Shown here in pieces: positions 1-6,366 of a stretch of 64,000 bases of DNA (position 1 is the first letter of the stretch; each line of letters opens with the position of its first letter). The DNA lies in the NCBI RefSeq assembly GCF_043195135.1, contig NZ_JBAFWP010000010.1; one strand, 5' to 3'. The notes under the pieces are model-generated. The model was not told the origin of the DNA and searched no databases. It saw nothing but the letters and a program-made list of their open reading frames with translations. Source of the stretch: NCEH01 sp043195135 (GTDB lineage Bacteria > Pseudomonadota > Alphaproteobacteria > Rhizobiales > Xanthobacteraceae). Position numbers and translations under genes: made by a program.

Positions 1-372
1 GGTCTTGGGGTCTTCCACGCGTGCGGGCGCGGCGAACTCGGCGACGATATGGTTCGGCGCCCACACCTGCGCGACCGCATGGGCGTTGGCGGCGCTGATG
101 CGCAGCGGGTCTCCGCCCTGGGTCTCCAGCGTCGCGGACTTGCACAACAGCTCGAAGCGGAAGGGGAAGCCGCCGAGGCTTCGCTCGCCGCAATTCCAGA
201 TCCGGCCGAGGCTCTTCTCGCGCACGATCCAGGCGTCGATCTCCCGTTCCGCGCGGCCGGCGGCATAGAACCACAGGCCGCACCAGCCGATGGCGAGAAT
301 CACCACCAGGGCGAACGGGATGGCGACGATCCAGCTCTTGCGGCGACGCGGCGCGGGCGAAGTATCGGTCAT
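1..372 (-). CDS. DUF2125-type membrane-anchored protein (N-terminal part)
   Basis: Cut by the window edge; 124 codons are visible from an ATG at 372. The protein begins with a basic stretch (PRRRKSW), then one hydrophobic segment at about residues 13-32, which looks like an uncleaved signal anchor. The following sequence has a WNCG motif and the GGFPFRFEL stretch that I associate with the alphaproteobacterial DUF2125 family. The family has no assigned biochemical role; the single anchor implies a periplasmic body attached to the inner membrane. It is divergent from the ChaC-like gene with about 137 bases between them. The family call rests on recognition of the N-terminus only. Confidence 0.75.
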   Translation of the reverse strand, partial: MTDTSPAPRRRKSWIVAIPFALVVILAIGWCGLWFYAAGRAEREIDAWIVREKSLGRIWNCGERSLGGFPFRFELLCKSATLETQGGDPLRISAANAHAVAQVWAPNHIVAEFAAPARVEDPKT

Positions 373-509
373 GGGCGTTCCTATGATCAGTCCGGACGAA
401 AATGCCTGCGCGAATGGCCGGAAATACGGCCTGCCCGGGCGCGCGCGGCGCGGCTTGCCCTTGCAGACGGTGAAAGACGCTGTTAGGCGACGATGAACGT
501 TCCGTGTCA

Positions 510-1082
510 ATGCCGGCCCGCGCCGCGATGATCTCCCCTGCACACATGCCCCACGACCATTGGGTGTTCGCCTATGGCTCGCTGATGTGGAATCCCGGCT
601 TCGCATTCGCGGAGAAGGTGGAAGCGCGGCTGCTCGGCGCGCATCGGGCGCTGTGCGTGTATTCGTTCCACCATCGCGGCACGCCGGAACAGCCGGGCCT
701 GGTGCTGGGGCTGGACCTCGGCGGGTCGTGCCGGGGTATCGCCTATCGCATCGCGCCCGAGGATTGGGCGCAAACCCACGCCTATCTCACCGCGCGCGAA
801 CAGATTTCAGGGGTGTATCGCGAGCGCGTGCGGCGGGTGCAACTGCTGGATGGCTCGCGGCGGGATGTGGCGGCGGTGGCCTATCTGGTGGATCGCAGCC
901 ACGCGCAATATGCCCGGCGGCTGGATCTGGAAGACCAGCTCCACCTGGTGCGGCGCGCCCATGGAAAATCCGGGCCGAACCGGGACTATGTGCTCTCCAC
1001 CGTGCAGGCGCTGGAGGCCATGGGGATCGCCGATTCGGGCCTGGGCTGGATCGCCCACCGCCTGAACGCGGGCCGCGACTAA
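510..1082 (+). CDS. ChaC-like gamma-glutamylcyclotransferase
   Basis: Predicted glutathione-specific gamma-glutamylcyclotransferase, a cytosolic enzyme releasing 5-oxoproline from gamma-glutamyl peptides such as glutathione. The sequence shows the family's N-terminal substrate-loop motif VFAYGSLMWNPGF, the FHHRGTPEQPGLVLGL stretch, and LTAREQISGVY, whose Glu matches the catalytic general acid/base of ChaC proteins. The length (about 190 residues) is usual for the family. In-frame starts exist at 504 (GTG), 510, 528 and 546 (ATG), none with a clear ribosome-binding site, so the N-terminus is uncertain; the motif begins only about 7 residues after the 546 start. No partner gene on its strand. 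Confidence 0.88.
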   Translation: MPARAAMISPAHMPHDHWVFAYGSLMWNPGFAFAEKVEARLLGAHRALCVYSFHHRGTPEQPGLVLGLDLGGSCRGIAYRIAPEDWAQTHAYLTAREQISGVYRERVRRVQLLDGSRRDVAAVAYLVDRSHAQYARRLDLEDQLHLVRRAHGKSGPNRDYVLSTVQALEAMGIADSGLGWIAHRLNAGRD

Positions 1083-1120
1083 CGGCGGCCGCGAAGCTGC
1101 GCCGGCCACCGTGCGGCGGT

Positions 1121-1540
1121 TCAGGCCGCCTGGCGGCTGTGGTTCGCGAACCGGGGTGCCAGGGAGGCGGGCGCGGGCAGGGCGAGGCATTCTTCCGGCG
1201 CCTGATGGGGCCGCAGGAAGCGGGCCAGGGTTTCCGGCACCTCTTCGCCGAAGACGTGCACGTGCACTTCCTCCGCCTGCATGCGCCTGGCCGCCCGCCG
1301 CGCCGGCTCCCCGGCCGGGCCCGCCCACATGGCGATGGGACCCGCCGGCGTGCGCCGCGCCACGATGGCGAGCGCGTCCGGATAGTCCGGCACCGCATCG
1401 GCGTCGTAGATGGAGAAGATGTGGCGTTGCCCGTCCGCGTCGCGCCAGAATCGATAGCGCGGGCCCAAAGGACCACCCGTCAGCCCGGAAAGCCGGCCGG
1501 CATCGAACAAGGGGATAAGGAGCGAATCAGTCGCGTTCAT
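1121..1540 (-). CDS. Hypothetical protein, 139 aa
   Basis: I do not recognise the family. The protein has no signal peptide or membrane segment. It has an aromatic N-terminal half (GPRYRFWRDADGQRHIFSIYDADAVPDYPDAL) and a His-rich patch EEVHVHVFGEE followed by PETLARFLRP. It lies 56 bases downstream of plsC on the same strand and is probably the last gene of the ftsE-ftsX-ydcF-plsC run. The start is taken at the ATG at 1540; an upstream in-frame start at 1576 would add 12 residues. Codon use matches its neighbours, so it is likely a real cytosolic protein. Confidence 0.6.
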   Translation of the reverse strand: MNATDSLLIPLFDAGRLSGLTGGPLGPRYRFWRDADGQRHIFSIYDADAVPDYPDALAIVARRTPAGPIAMWAGPAGEPARRAARRMQAEEVHVHVFGEEVPETLARFLRPHQAPEECLALPAPASLAPRFANHSRQAA

Positions 1541-1596
1541 GAGAACGAAACTAGAACGGCCCGAATCCGCGATCAAGAGTTTTCCACAGATGCGAA

Positions 1597-2385
1597 TTAT
1601 GGGGATAAATCGTCCGCCTCGGCGCCCGCGGTGCGGTCGATTTTCGGGGCGTTCGGGCCAAGCTCCTGCAATCCCTCTTCAAGCAGGCGATCGGACGCGG
1701 TTTCGATGGCCTCCTGCATGCGCTTGAGGAACACGCCGCGCGGCAATCCAATGGGGATAACCGGCAAGATCTCCACCCGCACCGTGCCCGGGCGGCGGAT
1801 CAATTGGTTGCGCGGCCAGAACAGCCCGGAATTGAGCGCGATGGGCAGGCAGGGCGCCTTCAGCGTGGTGTAGAGGTGCGCCACGCCGAACTTATAGGCC
1901 GGTGGTGCGCCGGGCGGGCGACGGGTGCCTTCGGGGAAAATCAGGATCTGGCGGCCCTCGGCGATCTTTTCCATCGCCGCGTCGGTCATGCCCCGCAGCG
2001 CCGAGGAGCCCGCGCTGCGATCGATGGGGACCATCTCGGCCTTGGCCAGGAACCAGCCGAACAGCGGCATCGACATCAATTCGCGCTTCAGGATGAACAC
2101 CGGGTCGGAGAACAAGGGCAGGAGCGCGATGGTCTCCCACGCCGACTGGTGCTTGGCGACCACCAGAAGCGGGCCCTCGGGAATGTTCTCCCGGCCCGTG
2201 ATCTCCACCTTCATGCCCACCACCACCCGCAGCAGCAGCATGACGATGCGCACCCACAGCATGATGAAGCGATCCCACAGCACCCGCCGGGGGAGAACGG
2301 CCATCAGCGGCAGCAGCAGAAGCATGACGATGATTGTGATGCCGTAGAACAGCACCTGAAACAGGATCGACCGCAGAACAATCAC
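1597..2385 (-). CDS. plsC: 1-acyl-sn-glycerol-3-phosphate acyltransferase
   Basis: Acylates lysophosphatidic acid to phosphatidic acid at the inner membrane in phospholipid synthesis. A hydrophobic N-terminus (about residues 5-57) carries two probable membrane segments. It is followed by the acyltransferase block KHQSAWET, a variant of the HX4D catalytic motif with Glu in place of Asp, as is common in alphaproteobacterial members. Then come FILKRELMSMPLFGWFLA, the FPEGTRR block and PCLPIALNSG. The 262-residue length is normal. The start is a GTG at 2385. It lies 40 bases after the ydcF-like gene, continuing the ftsE-ftsX-ydcF-plsC order. Confidence 0.93.
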   Translation of the reverse strand: MIVLRSILFQVLFYGITIIVMLLLLPLMAVLPRRVLWDRFIMLWVRIVMLLLRVVVGMKVEITGRENIPEGPLLVVAKHQSAWETIALLPLFSDPVFILKRELMSMPLFGWFLAKAEMVPIDRSAGSSALRGMTDAAMEKIAEGRQILIFPEGTRRPPGAPPAYKFGVAHLYTTLKAPCLPIALNSGLFWPRNQLIRRPGTVRVEILPVIPIGLPRGVFLKRMQEAIETASDRLLEEGLQELGPNAPKIDRTAGAEADDLSP

Positions 2386-2425
2386 GCTTCGTCCCCTGGC
2401 CCCATCGTGCGCGCCTTTCGGCGGA

Positions 2426-3145
2426 TCAGCGATTGGCCGAAACCTGCGCGGGGGCGGGCGGCGGCGAATCGAGCGGCGCGACCGCCTGGGCCGGGCGGAT
2501 CTTGGCCTTCGCCATCATGTACTTCAAATATTCCTTCACGAGGAGCTTCACCATGTGCGGATCGCTCCACCAGTCGCGCGCGCTCATGCGGTCGCTCACC
2601 ACCGGGTAGGCGACCAGCTCCACGTCCGGCAGGGCGCGGCCGAGTTCGAACAGGGCGCGCGGCATGTGCCAGGTTGAGGTGACCACCATCAGCGAGCGGA
2701 AGCGCTTCGCCCGCGCCCATTCCGCCGCCTCGATGGCATTGCCCCAGGTGTTGAGCGCCTTGTGGCCGAGGTCGACGCAGCAGTCGAGCAGCGCTTCGCT
2801 TACCGGCAGGGCGCGGCGCAATTCTCCCGGCGAGGTGCTGCGGTTCACGCCGGTGATCAGCAGCCGCTTGCCGTGGCCCTCGGCGAGCAATTGCACGCCG
2901 TCCGACACCCGCGACTGGCCGCCGGTCAGCACCACGATGGCATCCACGGGCTTCAGAGCAACGGGTTCCCGGCCGGCGATGCGGGCGGTGAAGAGCAGGA
3001 AGCCGCCGGCCAGCGCCAGGGTGGCGCTGCCGATGAGAAGGCCGACCGCCAGCGCCGCGATCCGGCACCGGGAATGCCGCCGTTTCCCGTGCGAAGCCGG
3101 GCTCTTGTCCGTCCTGGTTCCTGTTGCTGCGTCAGAAGCCATCAT
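2426..3145 (-). CDS. YdcF family (DUF218) membrane protein
   Basis: A predicted inner-membrane protein with a DUF218/YdcF domain. A basic N-terminus (GKRRHSRCR) is followed by one transmembrane helix at about residues 30-53. The domain starts at DAIVVLTGG and contains LLITGVNRSTSP, the conserved TWGNAIEAAEWA segment and VVTSTWHMPRALFEL, all diagnostic of the family. The biochemical function is unsettled; envelope or cell-wall roles are suggested for relatives such as SanA and ElyC. It sits between ftsX and plsC, a known alphaproteobacterial arrangement. Two adjacent ATG codons (3145, 3142) are possible starts. Confidence 0.88.
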   Translation of the reverse strand: MMASDAATGTRTDKSPASHGKRRHSRCRIAALAVGLLIGSATLALAGGFLLFTARIAGREPVALKPVDAIVVLTGGQSRVSDGVQLLAEGHGKRLLITGVNRSTSPGELRRALPVSEALLDCCVDLGHKALNTWGNAIEAAEWARAKRFRSLMVVTSTWHMPRALFELGRALPDVELVAYPVVSDRMSARDWWSDPHMVKLLVKEYLKYMMAKAKIRPAQAVAPLDSPPPAPAQVSANR

Positions 3146-3199
3146 GGGTGCAGCATGTCGGTGGAATAAGGCGGGGGCGAGGAGAAATTTTGAGCCGCC

Positions 3200-4159
3200 T
3201 CACTGGATCGTCCTCAACGTCCGGTAAACGGTCATGCGCGAGGTCAGCGCGGTGACGCCGGCCACCAGCAGCACCAGCCCCGCGATGCCGGCGAATCCCA
3301 GCAGGCCGGGATAGAGCCAGGTGAGGATGGAGGGATTTTCCGGATCGCCGCCGAAGCCGAGGCGCGGCAGGCTGGCGATGGCCAGGAAGACCGCGCTCGC
3401 GGTCAGCCCGCCGAGCAGCCCGCCCTGGGCGCCGATCTTCAGGAAATGGCGCTGGAACTGGGCGGCGATGAAGCCGTCGCGGGCGCCGACGAAATGCAGC
3501 ACCTCGACGATGGTGCGGTTGGTGGCGACCGCCGCGCGGGTGGCGAACACCACCGACAGCACGGTGGCGATGGCCACCAGCACGAGGAGGCCGATGCCGG
3601 TCGCCATCACGCCCTCGGCCATGGAGCCGAGCCGCCGCGACCAGGAGCGGTGATCGTCCAGGGTGGCGGTGGGGATCTTGTCGGTGAGCGTGCGGCGCAG
3701 GCGCGCGAGGTCCGGGCTCTGGCTCGGATCGAGCCGCAGCACGATGATGCGCGGCACCGGCAGGTCGGAAATATCGAGCCCGGTCCCGAGCCAGGGCTCC
3801 AGCAGCCGCCCGGTCTCGTCCTGGCTCAGCACATGAACTTCGCCGATGCCGGGGGTGTGCTGGGCGATGTCCGTGGCAGCCTTCACCTGGGCATCCACCG
3901 CGGCCGGATCGCCGGCCCGGATCTGGATCGTCACCTCGCGGGCCACGTCGGAGCGCCACATGTCGGCGGTCGCCCGCACCGCCATGACGGTGCCGAGGGT
4001 GAGGCTGGCGAGGAACGTCATGATCGCCACCACGGCCACCAGCGCCCGGCCGGCGACGGTGGCGCGCGGCACGATGGAGCCCTGGGCCTTCCGGCTCGCC
4101 TTCTTGCGCGGCGCGGCGGGCGCATCCTTCGTGGCGGGGGCGGGGCTATTCATAGACAT
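3200..4159 (-). CDS. ftsX: Cell-division ABC transporter permease FtsX
   Basis: Inner-membrane partner of FtsE; the complex couples divisome position to activation of periplasmic cell-wall hydrolases. A long basic cytosolic N-terminus (residues 1-38, rich in Ala, Lys and Arg) precedes TM1 at about 39-62. A periplasmic domain of about 110 residues contains VTIQIRAGD and LPVPRIIVLRLDP. Three more helices follow, the last two around GLLGFAGIAGLVLLVAGVTAL. The NRTIVEVLHFVGARDGFIAAQF segment is typical of FtsX between TM2 and TM3. The ATG at 4159 lies inside the end of ftsE (14-base overlap), so the two are translationally coupled. Confidence 0.93.
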   Translation of the reverse strand: MSMNSPAPATKDAPAAPRKKASRKAQGSIVPRATVAGRALVAVVAIMTFLASLTLGTVMAVRATADMWRSDVAREVTIQIRAGDPAAVDAQVKAATDIAQHTPGIGEVHVLSQDETGRLLEPWLGTGLDISDLPVPRIIVLRLDPSQSPDLARLRRTLTDKIPTATLDDHRSWSRRLGSMAEGVMATGIGLLVLVAIATVLSVVFATRAAVATNRTIVEVLHFVGARDGFIAAQFQRHFLKIGAQGGLLGGLTASAVFLAIASLPRLGFGGDPENPSILTWLYPGLLGFAGIAGLVLLVAGVTALTSRMTVYRTLRTIQ

Positions 4160-4805
4160 AGAGCCGCCCGTCCGCGATCACGAGGCGCCGCGCGTCGAAC
4201 TGATCCATGAGCGCGATGTCGTGGGTGGCCAGCAGCACCGAGGTGCCGGATTTGTTCAATTCCACGAACAGGCGCAGCAGGCGGCGCGCCAAGGTGGGAT
4301 CCACATTGCCCGTGGGTTCGTCGGCGAGCAGGAATTCGGGCCGGCCGATCAGCGCGCGGGCGATGGCGGCGCGCTGCTTCTCGCCGCCCGAGAGCACGGG
4401 CGGCAGCACGTTCATGCGGTCGCCGAGGCCGACCCAATGCATCAATTCCGTCACTTCCGCGCGGTAGCTGGTCTCCTCCTTGCCGAGCACGCGCAGCGGC
4501 AGGGCGACATTCTCATAGGTGGTGAGATGATCCAGCAGGCGGAAATCCTGGAACACGATGCCGATGCGTCGGCGCAGCACCGCCACCTCGTCGGGGTCGA
4601 GCGAGGAGACGTCGCGGCCGAACAGGGTGATCAGCCCCCGCGTCGGCTTGAGCGAGAGGAACAGCAGGCGCATCAAAGTGGTCTTGCCGGCGCCCGACGG
4701 CCCGGTGAGGAACTGGAACGAATTGGGCTCGATGCCGAAGGTCACGTCCTTCAGCACTTCGGGACCCATGCCGTATCTCAGGCCGACATTCTCGAAGCGG
4801 ACCAA
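4146..4805 (-). CDS. ftsE: Cell-division ATP-binding protein FtsE
   Basis: Cytosolic ATPase that drives FtsX. The Walker A motif is GPSGAGKTT, Q-loop VFQDFRLLDH, signature LSGGEKQRAAIARAL, Walker B FLLADEPTGNVD and H-loop LATHD. I take a TTG start at 4805, giving 219 residues that open with VRFENVGLRYG. It is preceded by AAGGTGGGG at good spacing and matches the usual FtsE N-terminus. A GTG at 4814 is the alternative, and the frame stays open upstream into non-coding sequence. It is divergent from hpt, with about 150 bases between. Confidence 0.93.
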   Translation of the reverse strand: MVRFENVGLRYGMGPEVLKDVTFGIEPNSFQFLTGPSGAGKTTLMRLLFLSLKPTRGLITLFGRDVSSLDPDEVAVLRRRIGIVFQDFRLLDHLTTYENVALPLRVLGKEETSYRAEVTELMHWVGLGDRMNVLPPVLSGGEKQRAAIARALIGRPEFLLADEPTGNVDPTLARRLLRLFVELNKSGTSVLLATHDIALMDQFDARRLVIADGRLYVYE

Positions 4806-4959
4806 AGCCCCCACCTTAAGCGAATCGGACGTCTTGCGCCCGCCAACCATAGACCGTGCCGGCGCGCGAGGCGAAACGCCTCGGCGCATCCGGCGCTTGC
4901 AGGCCGAGTCTGGACGCTTGCCCGCGCCCGGTCCATGCTCGCACGAAATGAGAGGAACC

Positions 4960-5496
4960 ATGTCGCTCCCTACGGTTAAAGTTCTGTTCGATGAGAACCG
5001 CATCGCCGCCCGCAATCGCGAGCTGGCGTTCGAAATCGCTGCCCTGGAGCCGGAAAAGCTCCTGGTGGTCGCGGTGCTGAAGGGCTCGTTCATGTTCGCG
5101 GCGGACCTGCTGCGGGCGCTGCATGGCTCCGGCCTGACGCCGGAAATGGAATTCGTGCACCTCTCCTCCTACCGCGAGGCGACCGTCTCCTCCGGCCAGG
5201 TGCAGATCCTGCGCGACGTGGAAAGCGACGTGCGCGACCGCGACGTGCTGCTGGTGGACGATATTCTCGAATCCGGCCGCACCCTGGCGTTCGCCAAGGA
5301 CCTGCTGGCGGCGCGGGGCGCGCGGCGGGTGCTGGTGTGCGTGCTGCTGGAAAAGCCCGGCAAGCGGGCGGTGCAGATCGAGGCGGATCTCGTCGGCTTC
5401 GAGTGCCCGGATGTGTTCGTGGTCGGCTACGGCATGGATGTCGCCCACGCCTTCCGCCAATTGCCGTTCATCGGCCATATCGAGGGGCTGGAATGA
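4960..5496 (+). CDS. hpt: Hypoxanthine phosphoribosyltransferase
   Basis: Purine salvage enzyme that joins hypoxanthine or guanine to PRPP, giving IMP or GMP, in the cytosol. The PRPP-binding motif appears as VLLVDDILESGRTL, preceded by the LKGSFMFAADLLRAL and MEFVHLSSYREAT segments (flexible loop near residue 70). The C-terminal base-binding part is PDVFVVGYGMDVAHAFRQLPFIG. It has 178 residues, normal for Hpt. AGAGGAA lies 3-4 bases before the ATG at 4960. The stop codon overlaps the ATG of the methyltransferase gene, implying a two-gene operon. Confidence 0.93.
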   Translation: MSLPTVKVLFDENRIAARNRELAFEIAALEPEKLLVVAVLKGSFMFAADLLRALHGSGLTPEMEFVHLSSYREATVSSGQVQILRDVESDVRDRDVLLVDDILESGRTLAFAKDLLAARGARRVLVCVLLEKPGKRAVQIEADLVGFECPDVFVVGYGMDVAHAFRQLPFIGHIEGLE

Positions 5497-6221
5497 CGAC
5501 CCCGGCCTCCGCCGCCCCCGAAGAAGCCGTGCGCAAGTTCGATCCCGCGCGGGCGGGCGAATACCAGGCCCAGAGCCGGATCGCGCTCGCGGGCTATGAT
5601 GCCTGCCACGAATTGTCGGCCTGCATGCTGGCGGCGGCCATCGGACCGGGCGTGCCCGCGCACATCCTGGTGGCGGGCGCGGGCGGCGGGGCGCAGGAGG
5701 TGCTGAGCGCCGGCGCGCTGGAGCCGCACTGGCGCTTCACCGCCATCGACCCCTCCGCGCCCATGCTGGAGCTTGCGGTGGCGCAGGTGCTGCGGGCCGG
5801 ACTTGCCGAGCGGACCACCTTTCGCCTCGCTTTGGTGTCCGACCTGCCGGCCGAACCGCAGTTCGACGGGGCGACCTTGATCGGGGTGCTGCACCACCTG
5901 CCCGGGCGGGAGGCCAAGCGCGCGATCCTCGCGGATCTCGCCGCGCGGCTGAAGCCGGGCGCGCCGCTGATCCTTGCCGGCAACCGGTTTGCCTATGCCA
6001 GCCAGCCCTTGCTGCTGAAGGCCTGGGGCGAGCGCTGGCGCATGCATGGCGCCTCCGCGCTCGAGGTGGAGGCGAAGCTCGGCAAGATCCTGCAAGGAGC
6101 GGACCCGCCGCAATCGGAGGCGGAAGTGGCGCAATTGCTGGAGGAAGCCGGCTTCGAGCCGCCGACCTTCTTCTTCTCCAGCCTGTTCTGGGCCGCCAGC
6201 CTCTCGCGCCGCAAGGGCTGA
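5493..6221 (+). CDS. Class I SAM-dependent methyltransferase
   Basis: A cytosolic Rossmann-fold methyltransferase of unknown substrate, 242 residues. Motif I is HILVAGAGGGAQE (about residues 50-62), the acidic motif II is FTAIDPSAPML, and the motif IV-like region reads FDGATLIGVLHHLPG, followed by LADLAARLKPGAPLILAG. The substrate is not evident. Its ATG overlaps the hpt stop (ATGA), so it is translationally coupled to hpt; a role in nucleotide or tRNA metabolism could be imagined but nothing in the sequence shows it. It is convergent with the TIGR02302 gene; the 145 bases between hold no clear terminator. Confidence 0.85.
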   Translation: MTTPASAAPEEAVRKFDPARAGEYQAQSRIALAGYDACHELSACMLAAAIGPGVPAHILVAGAGGGAQEVLSAGALEPHWRFTAIDPSAPMLELAVAQVLRAGLAERTTFRLALVSDLPAEPQFDGATLIGVLHHLPGREAKRAILADLAARLKPGAPLILAGNRFAYASQPLLLKAWGERWRMHGASALEVEAKLGKILQGADPPQSEAEVAQLLEEAGFEPPTFFFSSLFWAASLSRRKG

Positions 6222-6366
6222 GGCCAGGCACCGCGGACGCGCTGCGAGCGGGCGAGAAACTCCGGTTTCGTGCCGCTTCTCGCCGCCTTTGATGTGAAGT
6301 TCGGCGCTTCAAACCGCCTTTTCGGCCGGACGCATTTCGGCGCCGGACGACCAAGTCAGCCGCGGA